Positions 12,421-62,561 of a stretch of 64,000 nucleotides of DNA are shown piece by piece. The stretch spans positions 520,389,665 to 520,453,664 of the forward strand of contig NC_045427.1 in NCBI RefSeq assembly GCF_902635505.1, read 5' to 3'. Origin of the DNA: Sarcophilus harrisii. Taxonomy: Eukaryota > Chordata > Mammalia > Dasyuromorphia > Dasyuridae. The translations under genes were made by a program, and so were the position numbers. How positions within the stretch are numbered: the stretch's first letter is position 1; each line of letters opens with the position of its first letter. The notes under the pieces are model-generated. The model was not told the DNA's origin and did no database searches. It saw only the letters and a program-made list of their open reading frames with translations.

Positions 12421-12865
12421 GAAATAGGTACTTAAATAAAACAAATTCAAGAGTTTGAGGATGTTGCCCTCATTCACATCCTCCCTCCCTCCCACTATAC
12501 TTAAACTTCTTGTTTATCTTGTTATTGAAAATCTAAGCTTTAGTCTTTTGACCTTACCACCCACATTCTTGCCAATTAAAATACAAATATTTGTGAGAAA
12601 AGTAATATTTTAAGCTCTCCTTGATCATTTGCATTGTGATATGAATGGATTTATCCAATAATTTCCCAAATGCAGGTTTTGATTGAGAAAAGGGTAAGGA
12701 ATTTGAGGATACTTGAGTTAGATAAGGGCTACTAAGGCAGCAAGATGACAAAGAGGAATCTGGAGCACAGAACATGTAAGAGACAATAACCCATTTCTAA
12801 TCAACTTTATTCTAAGTTCCATTTATATGCCATTTCTTATACCCTGTAAAAATATATTTTAGTTT

Positions 12866-14910
12866 TTTTTTTTTAAAGTGATGCAAAAGGAAATACAAAA
12901 AGCTAATGAGAAGAATTCCTTAAAAAGCTAAATTAATTAAATGAGAAAGGAGATACAAAAGCTCACTCAGGAAATAATTCCTTGAAAATTAGAATTGAGC
13001 AAATGAAGCTAATGACTTTATAAGAAATCAAAATACAATAAAACAAATCTAAAAGAATGAAAAAAAAGGGGGAGAAAGGAAATAAATCTTTGGAAAAATA
13101 GATCCAGGAGAGGTAATTTTAAAATTGATCTACCTAATAACTATTATCGTAAAAAGAACCTGGACATCATCTTTCAAGAAATTATTTAAACTATCTTGAT
13201 ATTCTAGAAACATAAAGTAAAATAGAAATTGAAAGAATCTACCAATCTCCTAAAAGAGATCCCAAAATGAAAATTCTCAGGAATATTATAGCCAAATTTC
13301 AGCACTCCTAGGTCAAGCAAAAAATATTGCAAGCACCCAGAAAGAAACAAGTATAATGAAACCATAGTCAGAATAGCACAACATTTAGCAACTTCTACAT
13401 TAAAGAATTAGAGGGCTTGGAATATAATATTCCAGAAAGCAATGAAGCTAGGATTACAACTAAGAATAACATTTATCCAGAGTATAATCCTTCAAGAGAA
13501 AAGGTAGACATTCAGTTAAATAGAGAATTTTCAAGCATTTGTGATGAAACGATCAAGCTGAATAAATTTGATTTTCAAATACAGAACTCAGGAGAAGCAC
13601 AAGGAAGTAATCAGGAAAGGGAAATCATAATGAACTTAATAAGGTTTTTTGTGTTTACATTACATTACTACATTACTGAGAAGATGATATTAGTAACTTA
13701 TAAGAACTTTCTCATTATTGTGATTAGAAGTATTTATAGACAGATGGCACTATGGGCTGAATATGAAGGGATAATACCTAAAAACATAAAAACCAAGAGG
13801 TGAGAGAGGGATGTACTGGGAGAAAGGAAAAGGGAGGGTAAAATGGTGTAAACTGCATAAAAGAGACAAGAGAAAGTTTTTACAATGGAGGGGAAAGGGG
13901 AGAGTGAGTGAAAGTTACTCTCATCAGAATTGGCTCAAAGAGAAAAAAAGTGTGCACACTCAAAATGGGCATAGAAATCTATCTTACATACAGAAAAATA
14001 GGAGGGCAAAGAGATACAAGAAGAGGAGAAGTGTAGAAAAGGGAGAAGGCATATTGGAGGAGGGGCTGGTCAGAAGCAAAACACTTTTGAGGAAGGACAG
14101 GGTGAAAGGAAAATGAGGCTAGAATAGACAGGGGAAATAGCAACAATAATTATGACAATAATTTTGAATCAAGTTTCTCTGATAAAGGCCTCATTTCTCA
14201 AATGTATAGGGTACTGAGTCAAATTTATTTTTTAAAAAATAACCCATTTCTCAATTGATGAAACAATCAAAAGATAATATCTATGCCCAAAGGGTTATGA
14301 AATCATACATACCACTACTACTCATGAATCCCCAAAGAGATTTTTTTAAAAGGAAAAGATTTATATATAATTTGTAGCAGCTTTCTTCTCAGGTCAAAGA
14401 ATTGGAAATTGAGGGAATACCCATCAATTGGGAAATGGCTGAATAAATTGTGGTATGTGATTATGAAGGAATATTATTGTATAAGAAATTATGAACAGGA
14501 TGCTATCAGACAAACCTGGAAAGTCCACCATGAGTTCAAGCAAAATGAAATGTACTATGAACATAGTCATAGTGAAATTGTGGGATGATCAGCAGTGAAT
14601 GACTTAGTTACTCTCAGCAATACAATGATCTAAGACTACTCTAAAGGATTTATGATGAAAAATGTTATTCCCAGAGAAAAACCTGATTGTGTCAGAATTC
14701 ACTGAAGCATACTTTTTTTAAACTTTTTTTTGGAGCGAGGTCTATATTTTCTTTTGCAACTTGACTTTAAGGAAATGTTTTATATAACTTCACAAAGGCC
14801 CCTCTCACTGAGGGAGGAAGGGAGAGAATATGGAACGCAAAAATTTAAAAATAAATGTAAAAAATTGTTTTCCATATAACAGGAAAATAAAAATATTTTT
14901 TAAAGTGACA
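12866..14910 (+). mobile_element. HAL1-like half-L1 (ORF1 plus 3' end, no RT)
   Basis: The first 770 bp are L1 ORF1 sequence: translations give FQEI, IEIERI, then SPERDPK-like and RNIIAKF-like words, as in the L1 ORF1 RNA-binding and C-terminal domains, with many breaks. After a purine-rich stretch (13640-14150) it passes straight to the L1 ORF2 C-terminal end (14170-14600) and 3' UTR with a tail near 14890. No reverse transcriptase or endonuclease region lies between. This matches mammalian HAL1 elements; a plain L1 with a large deletion is the alternative. Confidence 0.65.
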
Positions 14911-15006
14911 TATTGATCTTTGAGCACAGTTCAGTTATAATATATCCTAGGCATGTATGCTTGTGTCTTATTCCTCTGATATATAACTCACAATTCTTCA
15001 GAAATA

Positions 15007-15950
15007 TTCTGAACAAAATATGTACTTTAAAAAATCAATAGCATTTTATTTTTCCAATTTCATGTAAAAATAAATTTTAATATTTTCATGATAGTTTGAG
15101 TTATAATTTTTTTCTTTCTTCCTCCCTTACCACCTTCCTCTTCCACGGTAAGCAATTTGATATAGGTTATACGTGTACAATCATTTTAAACATTTCCATA
15201 TTAGTCATTTTGTGAAAGAAAAATCAGAACAAAAGGGAAGAAGCACAAGGAAAAAAAAAACAAAAAATGAAAAGAGTATGCTTCAATCTGCATTCAGAAT
15301 CTATAGATGCAAATGGCATTTTCCATCCCAAGTCTATTGGAAATATCTTTGATCAATGTATTGCTGAGAAAAGCCAAGTTTATCATAGTTGATCATCACA
15401 TAGTCTTGTTCTTACTATGTAGTTTTCTCTTGGTTCTACTTCCTTAACTCAGCATCAGTTCATGTAAGTCTTTCCAGGTTTTTTCTGGAATGATGCTGCA
15501 CATCATTTCTTATATAACAATAATATTCTGTTACATTCATATAACATAACTTATTCAGCCGATTGCAATTTAATGGGTATCCACTCATTTTCCAATTCCT
15601 TGCCACCATAAAAATAGCTGCTACAAATATTTTTGCACATGTGGGTCCTTTTTCTTTTTTTATGATCTCTTACAGACCCAGTAGTGACACTGTTGGACCA
15701 AAGAGTATGTATAGATTTATAACCCTTTAAACATAGTTCCAAATTGCTCTTCAGAACGGCTGGATCAGTTCACAACTCCTCCAATAATGCATCCATTTTC
15801 CCATATCCCCTCCAACATTCATCATTATCATTTTCTGCCATCTTAGCAATCTAATAAGTATGAGATGGTATCTCAGAATTGCATTAATTTACATTTCTCT
15901 AACCAATAGTGATTTAGAGTTGTTTTTCATATGTCTTTAGATGGCCTTAA
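15007..15950 (-). mobile_element. L1 3' end, reverse
   Basis: Reverse marsupial L1 3' UTR and ORF2 end: CTGCTACAAATATTTTTGCA, AGTTCATGTAAGTCTTTCCA, ATGAGATGGTATCTCAGAAT. 5'-truncated at about 15950. Confidence 0.85.
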
Positions 15951-15959
15951 CACAATATG

Positions 15960-16720
15960 TGCTTTGTTGAAGGAATAAATTGTAAGATAATCAGTAATTT
16001 TGAAGATATAATTTTATCTTGTAACTTTGGGATAAAATTCATCAGTTCCAAAAATGCCTCTTTAATAGATAATAATTCTGGTGCCAGTGACTAGAGGAAT
16101 GCTGGAAGTTGAAATTAATTTACTCATTCCAACCGAATTAGGTCCCAGGGAATTCCCAATAAGTAGGAAGCAAAGAAGTAAAAAGATTCCACAAGAAACT
16201 CTTTGCTGTTTTTATTGGACCTAACTGTGGGTCTTCTAAAAGAGCTAAAATATCTCTGAGACAATGGACTGGTTCAAAAAAAGAGCTTTGGAAAAGAAAC
16301 CACCCCACAATGGCAATTTAACTAAAAAGTAGCAGGTCATAGTAGCAGGTCAGTGGCAGAAGCAATACTGAAGATGCTCTTGGGCAAAAAGCAAACAACA
16401 GTTTCCGAGACAAATTTTTGAACCCGAATACTGTAAATTATTCCTTCTCCTGCCCCTATAATAATTTGTGAGGGAATGTGGCCCTATTGATGGCCCTATA
16501 TGGATCTGCAATGGGAATATTTTGGGGGTTTTTTTTGTTTAATATTTTTGCTTTGAATTAATTGGTAAAAGAAGAAAAAGAGATGGATGCTTGTGAACTG
16601 TGCTTTTGTTTTTTAAACCTGGGTTTGGCCTGCAGGGAAGAAAACTAAGGGGGACAGAGCACCTGTATTACAGGATATAAAACAGGATATATAAAAAAAA
16701 AAGCAAAGTTTTGGAAAGCT
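15960..16720. other. No gene seen
   Basis: No recognised coding sequence or repeat family. The AGGTCCCAGGGAATTCCC area near 16140 may be old repeat, but could not be classified. Confidence 0.35.
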
Positions 16721-16803
16721 GGGGGAAAAAATTTACATCCAATGTTTCTGATAAAGGCCTTAACTCTAAAATATATAAAGAATTGACTCAAAAAGCTATT
16801 TCC

Positions 16804-17668
16804 TGTAATGATATGGGAGTCACCTGCCAGTGGCTACTGGAGGTCTAACTCAGACCTGTAGAATGGATCTCTTCATGTGAGAGGATGATGATGATGAGAC
16901 AAGGAGACTGAGAGGCAGTTGCGTTCTCTGATCTCTCCACTGAGAAGCAGTTGCATTTCTGACCTCATTCCTCTTCCCTTTTGCCTCCAATTTATTTCAT
17001 TCACAATCTACAAGGAATATCTGCATCAGCAAAGACTGCTTTTCATCTCCTTCAAGTGTTATGATTCACAGCTGTAGAGGCTCTCAAAGAATTGACCTGC
17101 CCCTTTACTTAGGCATGGTCCTTAACAATTCCCTGTTTTTTGTTTTATGAGACTGATTATTTTTTTTCCACAGCATAATCAGTAAGTTTATGCATTACCT
17201 GTTATCTGAGTCCACATGCTAAGGTATCTGAGTCTGCATGCTAGGGAGTGCAAACATCACTACAGCAGGTGTTGAAGCTTGTGAAATGTCATGGAGGCAA
17301 GCTTTCAAATGGAGAAGAGGACTATAGTCAGAACAGGCATTTTTCATAAGTCTCTCATCAGTCCTCCTGATTCAGCCCTTTGATGTGTTGGCCGATTTAA
17401 TTACTTTAAATAAAAAAGTCTTACTGGGTCTCTTCTCCCTGTCCTTCCCCAAGGATTACCAAAGGAATTCTGGGAGGATCCTGCTCACGAACAGCTTTCA
17501 GGCACTGCTGCTTCTTTGTTTCTTGTGATTCTTGTGCTCCACGTTGGGAGCTATATGTTGTGATACTGGAGCCACCTGCCAGTGGCTAGTGGAGGTCTAA
17601 GTCAGACCTGTAGAATGGATCTCTTCATGTGAGAGGATGATGCCTTCACTCAGGCATAGTCCTTAACA
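16804..17668 (+). mobile_element. Fossil LTR-type element with two direct terminal repeats
   Basis: Left terminal repeat about 16804-17128, right one about 17557-17668 (shorter), both opening TG and ending CTTAACA and sharing GCCAGTGGCTA and GAATGGATCTCTTCATGTGA. About 430 bp lie between, with no recognisable retroviral gene. Flanked by 6-bp near-identical target copies (16798-16803, 17669-17674) within an L1. It is a broken, non-coding remnant. Family unknown; an endogenous retrovirus LTR derivative is likely. Younger than the host L1. Confidence 0.6.
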
Positions 17669-17729
17669 ATTCCCCAATTGATAAATGCTCAAAGGATAGG
17701 AATAATTTTCAGATGAAAAAATTAAAGCT

Positions 17730-17996
17730 TGTTAAGGGACAGGTCAATTCTCCAAGAGCCTCCACAACTGTGGATCATAGCATCTGAAGGAGTTGCAGGG
17801 CAGCCTTTGCTGACACAGGTGCTAGGGGTTGGGAATGAGATTAAATTGGAGGCATGGGAAAGAGGAGAAAGGTCAGAGAACAGCAACTGTCTCTCAGTCT
17901 CCTCGTATCATTCTCTCACAAGAGAAGATCCATTCTGGGTTGGAACTCCAGCAGCCACTGTCAGGTGGCTCCTGTGTATTCCAACAAAAGCCATTT
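17730..17996 (-). mobile_element. Solo LTR-like element of the same family, inverted
   Basis: 267 bp; read on the - strand it starts TGTTGGAATACACAGGAGCC and ends CCCTTAACA, and matches the terminal repeats of the neighbouring element. Flanked by AAAGCT/AAAGCC (17724-17729, 17997-18002), a 6-bp target-site duplication in the host L1. A non-coding fossil. Confidence 0.65.
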
Positions 17997-18789
17997 CTAG
18001 TCATATGAAAAAATGCTCTAAATCACTATTGATTAGAAAAATGCAAATTAAGACAACTTTGAGATTCTGCTTCATACCTTTCAGATTGGGCTAAAATGAT
18101 AGCAAAAGATAATGATAAATGCTGGAGGGGATGTGGGAAAACTGAGACACTAATACATTATTGGTTGAATCTTGATCTAACCATCCTAGAGAGCAATTTG
18201 AAATTATACTCGGAGGGCAATCAAACTGTGCAGTGTGTCTAAGCCTGAAAAGACTTAAATGAACTAATAAGTGAAATGAGTAAAACCAAGAGAACATTGA
18301 ACACAGCAACAAGATTATGTGATGATCAATTATGATAGACCTGGCCCTTTTCAACAATGAGGTGATTCAAAGCATTTCCAATAGACTTGTGATGTAAAGA
18401 GAAATCTGCATCCAGAAAGAGAACTGTGGAGAATGAATGTGGTTCAAGGTGTATTTTCACCTTTTTTTGTTGGTTTGGTTTTCTTGTTTTTTTTCCCTTT
18501 CTCATTTTTTTCTCTTTTGATCGGATTTTTTTTAAAACAACATGATGAATATGGAAATATGTTTAGAAGAATTGCACATGTTTAACCTATACTGGATTTT
18601 TGCTGTCTAGGGGAGGGGGAAAGGAGACAAGGAGAAAAATTTGGAACACATGGTTTTTCGAGGATGAATGTTGAAAACTATCTTTGCATGTATTTTGAAA
18701 AATAAAAATCTATTATATATAATATGTAATATATGTTAACAATATATGTAATCTTTTATATATATGTATATGTGTGAGTATGTGTAAGA

Positions 18790-19510
18790 AATAAAGTCGT
18801 GGTGCTAAGGGTAAAAGACCTAATTTTGGGAGCCTGCCAGAAAGATCAGTAAATTACCACAATGGAGGGCACCGGATACCTAGAAAGGTACACAGCTTTT
18901 AAAGACTTTCATGGCACTAAAAACAAATCATGGTTCAGGATAAACATTGTTGTCCAGCTAACATCAGCATTTCAAGCTCTAGTCAGTCTGTCTAGCCCGA
19001 GTCAAAATGTCCTATTTGGGTAAGAGTGGCCACCAAGACAAAAATAGTCTACCTTCTTTTTCCAAGTGGACTTGAATGGGGAACTATGGAACCTTGGGAG
19101 ACTGGAATATTTTTGAGCACAGTCAAAACATAAAATTGGTGGGGGTGGAGATGAAGGTTGAGGTGGAAGGCGATTGGTCATTGGTGGTAGAAGTTAAACA
19201 CAAACCAAAATATATCTGGGACTAAGGAAAAGAAAGGATCCTTGGGGAATTAAGATGTGTATATTCTATTTTCTGATAGACTACAGACCATGGGTTCAGA
19301 GATTATTTCACTTTGGTTTTTGTATTCCCATTGCTTAGGACATAATGAGTGGGAGTTTTATCAATATGCTGAAACAGGCATTCAAGATGAATTCATTTTT
19401 ATTAATCTTTGTTTCATAAATTAAAAGTTAATGCAGTCAATATTAATATTGAGAAGGCCCTTAGAAGTCAATCCCTTGATGTTATAGGTAAAGGAAACTC
19501 AGAAGTAGGG
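18790..19510. other. No gene seen
   Basis: No coding sequence recognised; low-complexity TA/TG just before it (18720-18785). The stretch has no confident repeat assignment. Confidence 0.35.
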
Positions 19511-19514
19511 AACA

Positions 19515-19720
19515 GTATCAGAGTCAGAATCATAAGGTCACGGTTAATAGCTAGAAGAGAACTAGAAGGGACCTTAAAAGTCATTAAGTCCAACCCCTTA
19601 CATTCACAGAGAGGGCAACTAAGTGATTTGCTCAAGATCACACAGGGAGTCAACATCAGAGGCAGGCTTTGAATTCTAGTACTCTCATGGCTAAATTAGC
19701 TTTCTTTCTACCCTACACCT
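19515..19720 (-). mobile_element. MIR-type SINE, reverse
   Basis: CTAGAAGGGACCTTAAAAGT, then GATTTGCTCAAGATCACACA and GAGGCAGGCTTTGAATTCTA, the MIR order in reverse. Both open frames across it are shadows. Confidence 0.7.
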
Positions 19721-20261
19721 TCTAAATAGCTTTTTTTTTTTTTTTTTAAGCAAGGCAATTGTTTTCAGATGCTTCTTGGATCTTAAATCATGAGGCAAAG
19801 TTGTCCCTAGCTGTATGGCAAAGGAGATCTAAATTCTGCCAGTTACCAACCTAGAAAGACTTCAAATACAGGCTGGAGTGGAATTGTACTGCTTAACTTC
19901 AGAGATCGCCTCGTTAAATCATATGACTAAGGCTGGACCTTGGATAATTATGATCATAATAATTGATGAACACTTTCTACCAAGAAGTAGAAGATAAAAT
20001 TAAATAATATGTTTAAAGCACTTTACAAACTACAAAATAATTATATAAATGCTATCTTTATTTTCCCATCTGTATGGAGAGAGAAAATAACTTTAGGAGC
20101 AAAATCACTGATCCTTGAGGGATAGCATTATTTTTTAATAAAGGGTTTTTTTTACTGCAAAAATACATTATTCATTCTGGACTAAATATATTTTTTCTGG
20201 GCTAATCTGGAAACTCAACTACAAGAAAAGTGTGTTTGGACTTTTTTTAGTAGATTTTAGG

Positions 20262-20880
20262 AAGTTCCTGTATCTCTTCTTTTAAAGAATTTACACCCCA
20301 GTCTTGTTTGTGGTAGTAAAATATCAAAAATGGAAGGAATGCCCATCTATTGGGGAATGACTTAACAAGCAGTGGTATATGAATGTAATGGAATGCTATT
20401 GCACAATAAGAAATGAACAGGCAGATTTCAGAAAAAAACTGGAAAGACAAATGAACTGATGCGTAGTGAAGTGAGCAGAACCAGGAAAACACTGTACACA
20501 GTAACAACATTGTGAGATGATCAATTATGATTGTATCAGCTCTTCTCAGCCACACAATGATGTGGTTATGATTCATAACCAAATAAAGAACTGATGGGAC
20601 TCTGAATATAGATCAAAGCAATTTTTTCATTTATTTTATTCTTGGTTTTTTTTCCCTTTTGATTTGTTTCTTCTTTCACAACAGTAATTAATAGGTCAAT
20701 GTGTTTTACATAAACACATCTAAAGCTATATCAAACTGCCTTCCATCTTTGGAAAGGGGAGGGAACAGAGGAATGGAGAAAAATTTGGAACTCAAAATCT
20801 TGTAAAAATGAATGCTAAAAATTTTCTTGACATGTAACTGGGGGAAAAATAAAATACTATTTGAAAATTTTTAAAAAAGG
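20262..20880 (+). mobile_element. L1 3' end
   Basis: AATGCCCATCTATTGGGGAA, AGTGAGCAGAACCAGGAAAA, polypurine AAAGGGGAGGGAACAGAGGA, then GGAAAAATAAAATACTATTT. 5'-truncated. Confidence 0.88.
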
Positions 20881-21214
20881 ACAACATAAAAATAACTTAC
20901 ATCCTCATCAGGGTAATAAAATTACCATATATATGTAACTATGAAAGAACAAAACAAGAAAGTGCCTGGAATTGCTGGTTGGTGTGAGGCAGACCATGAA
21001 TGCTTTGGAAGTTCAGAAAAGGAAAGGAGGAAAGAAATCAATGCCAGATAGGATGTTCAAACAAAGCTTCGTGGAGGAGCTGACAAAAGTCAAACCTTGA
21101 AGGATAGGAAAGAGGTGGATTGATTCTAGAGAACAGTAGCTGACTGCACACTCTAAATTCCTTCTTATTACCTCTACGCCAATCACTGAGTTCATCATAC
21201 TAGGGATCTGAGGT

Positions 21215-21412
21215 AATCCCTTGATTCACCCCAACCCTCATAAAAGACTACTGGAGAAACACCCTGGATTTATATATACTTATGTGTGTATATGTTGTTT
21301 CTTCTAATAGAAGGTAAGCTCCCTGAGGGAAGCTAGGTTTCATTTTTGTCTGTATCCCAAGAATTTAGCCCAGTATTTGAGACATGAATATGTGTTCAAT
21401 AAATGTTTAGAG
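21215..21412 (+). mobile_element. L2 3' end
   Basis: AAGGTAAGCTCCCTGAGGGA and TGTGTTCAATAAATGTTTAG are hallmark L2 3' end words. It ends about 200 bp before the CpG island. Confidence 0.75.
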
Positions 21413-21980
21413 AATTTTGGGGGGGTATTGGTTGGACTAGCTAGCTGCTGAGGATTATTTCAACTCTCAATTCTTTGATTAATTGAAGTGGGCCGTGGGG
21501 TAGACCTTGTGAGCCAAACGAAGTGACCTCTGTGCCTCAGTTTCCCACTTGATTAAAAAAGTGTCCTCTGCCTTTGGAGTTCAAATAATAGCTTCTGAGA
21601 CACCTGATTCCAATGCGAGGACCCTCTCTTCCAAAAACCGGGGCTCCCTTTTCTGGGGAGAAAGCTGGGCCTCAAGCTAATCCAGGGAGGTTAGTCCTAA
21701 AGGCGGAGACATCGAGATAGAGAGACACATACGCGAGAATGGGATTTTGTGTATGCATCTATGTATAGTTTGGTTTTGGGCTGGGGCTAGTGTCTGGGAG
21801 GGGGGTGTTGTTAAGGAGCGGGGTGGGGCCTTTTGGGGGGGCATTGCCGGCCAGGGCGGAGTGGGGGGGGGGGCGGAGGAGAGGTTGCTGCTGGCACAGG
21901 CTCAGGCGTGTCTGGCGGACAGCTCAAGTGGGACTTGGGGCCGGCTGAGCCTTGCAAGGAGCCCCAGCTCGGGTTCTCGC

Positions 21981-21991
21981 CAAGATGGCGA
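21981..21991 (+). promoter_or_regulatory. YY1-like motif at likely transcription start
   Basis: The sequence CAAGATGGCGA fits the YY1 consensus (AAGATGGCGGC) in the forward orientation. Such motifs commonly sit just downstream of start sites in TATA-less CpG-island promoters. It lies 164 bp before the start codon. It also contains the ATG of a short upstream reading frame (21985). Confidence 0.55.
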
Positions 21992-22089
21992 TAGAGGGGA
22001 GGGAGAAGCAAAGGCAGCGGCCCCGGCCCCGGCCCCGACTCCGGCCCCCGAGGCCGCGCCCCCGGAGCTGCGGCTCCCTGGGCCAGTGA
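21985..22089 (+). other. Possible upstream ORF in IGDCC4 5' UTR (34 codons)
   Basis: An ATG inside the YY1-like motif opens 34 codons ending in TGA at 22087-22089, 55 nt before the main ATG. The peptide is almost all Arg and Pro with no recognisable domain. It matters only if transcription starts upstream of 21985. The main ATG has C at -3 and G at +4, a weak context, so reinitiation or leaky scanning could affect output. This is inference, not evidence of translation. Confidence 0.35.
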
Positions 22090-22144
22090 CACCGTGCGCC
22101 CGTACCCCGGCAGGCAGCGGCCGCGGCGCCCGGGGCTCCCTCTC

Positions 22145-60331
<38,187 letters not shown>

Positions 60332-61004
60332 CTGGCCAAGCTTGGCGCCCATTTGACCTGGACCATGTGAAACAGCATTTGCATTTGTGCATCTGTATGT
60401 GTACCTCCTCACTAAGCCATGTGGAGACCTCCCTGGGCCTCGGGAGGAGCCAGTAGGTGCCCTGGAGGAGCCAGATCTCCTGCACCAGGAGTCTGCTCTT
60501 CCCAAAGTGCCTCACTTCTCTCCGGTGTCAGCCTTCCTGCCCCTCGAGAACTAGGCTCCTGTGGCCCCTGCGTGGGCGCACACCTTGGGTCAGTGGTTGG
60601 GAGGAAGGGCGGTATTTGCTGGAGAATCGTGGGCATTTCCGTGGCTGTGCTCGGAACTTATGAGAATGAGGAGTTGTGGGTTAGTAGACGATTTCTTTCT
60701 AGGACAGCCTCCGGGAGCACCTCCTGTCGCTGCAGCCCGCCAACCTTTCCATGACTCCACATCTTTTATTACACACTCTGAGAGTGTCTCTAACACCCTG
60801 TCTTAGCAAGACAGTGCCGCCCCTCTGCTGCCTCCCTCCCGGGCTGGGCAGCAGCTCCAAGCAGGTCCGGTGCCTAACATTCTGGGTGCGTCCCCTTTCT
60901 GCCACCTGCTTCGTGCTGCGTGTGCAAGGGACTCCGAGTCCTCTCTAAACAACGGTTTGATTTTATTTTGAGCAAAGCCTGGTTTTATAGCCACTTGCTA
61001 GTCT

Positions 61005-61690
61005 CCCTCCCCATATCCTGTCTGTCTCCCTTCCCTAGAAATCTTTCCCTTCTCTCTCCTTCTCCCTTTCCCTTTTTCTGTCCCATGCATCTATTTATCC
61101 TCATCATTTTGTCTCTCTATGTCCCTCTGTCCTATCTGTTTCCTATTTCTCTTCCTCTTATCTCTTCCCTTATCTCCTTTCCCTCATCCCAACTCTCAGT
61201 CTCCCTCAGACTTCTCTTGTCCTCTTTCTTTCTCTCTTCTCTGCCTCTGTCCTCATTTCTCCTCCCTCTTACTTGTTGTCTCTTTTGTTTCCTGTAAAAG
61301 CCTTCCATCTCTCCTTTGTTGTTGCTTTCTCTTTCTTGCCCTGTTTTTCTCTATCCCTGAACTCTGTTTCTGAATTTCTCGCTCTTTCTCCTGTTTTTCC
61401 CACCCTCCCACATTTTCTCTTTTTTTCACTCCTTCCCCCATCTCCCCATTCTGTTTCTCTTCTCCCTTTTTCCTCTCTCTCTTTGCCTTTTGCTTTTCAC
61501 CTCCCTTTCCCCCTCCCCTCTCTCTCTATCATCTCTCACTTCCTTCTTCTCCTCTCTTCTCTCTCATCTCTCATCTCCACCTCCTTTTCCCCTCTTTCAT
61601 CTCTCTCTCAATCCTCTTCTAGTCTACTCTTTTCATCTTTTCCCTGTCTTCATCACCACCTCCCCTTTTTACTTCTCTTGTAGTTGGTTT
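61005..61690 (+). repeat. Pyrimidine-rich tract in 3' UTR
   Basis: About 690 bases of imperfect CT-rich sequence (CCCTTTCTCT-like words) with few purines. On the RNA this would be a long CU-rich region able to bind polypyrimidine-tract and poly(C) binding proteins. The open frames across it are only composition. Confidence 0.75.
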
Positions 61691-62555
61691 TACATTTCTC
61701 TCCTCACAACAGGACTACCTCACATGTGTTTCAGAGGCTGAAGTGATTCCCCTGCCCTATCCATCCGTAACTGGTTCTTGTACCACCTTTCTCTAAAGAT
61801 GCAACTATGCCCACTGCAGTGACTTTTAAAAAACACAGCCCTCCTGCCTTCCAGGTGCCTGTTTGGGAGGCTCACACCTCTCTGTGAAGCATCAATCTCC
61901 CTCTTCCATTCTGGCCTTGGACCCAGTTCATCTAAAAGATTTCGGGGGGGGGTGTTTTAAATTTGGAGAAGTAGTGTCATAATCTAAAATGAATGTTCAC
62001 ATGGCCACCTTTACCTGGATAATTAATTTTATCTCTGATTTAACTTGCCAGTAGAGCAAGTTATGAGAAAATATTGCATGAGAGAAAGAGTTCCTTTCCA
62101 AGGCAATAAGTGAAGAGGGTGCATGTTCCAGCCCCCAAGATCAAGGAAGTCCAGAGTGCTACCACAAGTTTGGGACTAACCCTGACCAATTCCCTTACAG
62201 AAAGGACTCCACTTTTGAAACTTTATTTGGTCCTAGTTCCAGGCACCAAACAGATCAGTTTAAGTAGCGGTACTGTCATAGAGTGCTGAACTCCCCCAAC
62301 CTTTTTAAAGCTCTGCCTTCACATTCAGGAGCCCTGAATGGACATGTACTTATCCCCATCTCCCCCAGATCTGAGAAAGACTGGCGTGAGGGAGGAAAGA
62401 AGGGGGAAGGCCAGTACAAGAGCATCCCATGTCTCGTTCCTTTGATTTAAACTCATTTCTGAAATCATTATAAGACCTTCGAAGTAGTATCTAAGGTCCT
62501 TTCCATCTCTGAATCCTACATACCTAGCACAGTGTTTGGCAAATACTAGGTTCTC

Positions 62556-62561
62556 AATAAA
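62556..62561 (+). terminator. Weak poly(A) signal inside a repeat fragment
   Basis: AATAAA in the L2-like 3' end motif TTCTCAATAAATGCTCATTG. L2 3' ends often carry this hexamer, so it is probably incidental. Confidence 0.2.

Larger units (their letters stand above)
16725..18735 (+). mobile_element. L1 3' end, interrupted twice by LTR-type elements
   Basis: Three L1 pieces continue one another: 16725-16803 (TCTGATAAAGGCCTTAACTC), 17669-17729 (AATTGATAAATGCTCAAAGG) and 17997-18735 (AGCCATTTCTAGTCATATGA to the 3' UTR, polypurine tract and AATAAAAATC). The gaps are the two LTR-type insertions listed separately. Confidence 0.85.

Noticed and set aside
13417-13803. 128-aa frame as a possible gene
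   Set aside because: It is L1 ORF1-derived sequence in the HAL1-like element.
22094-22144. In-frame GTG start extending IGDCC4 by 17 residues
   Set aside because: It would push the signal peptide inward and has no support; the ATG at 22145 matches the human start.
61273-61741. Ser/Leu/Phe-rich frames in the 3' UTR
   Set aside because: Composition effect of the CT-rich tract.
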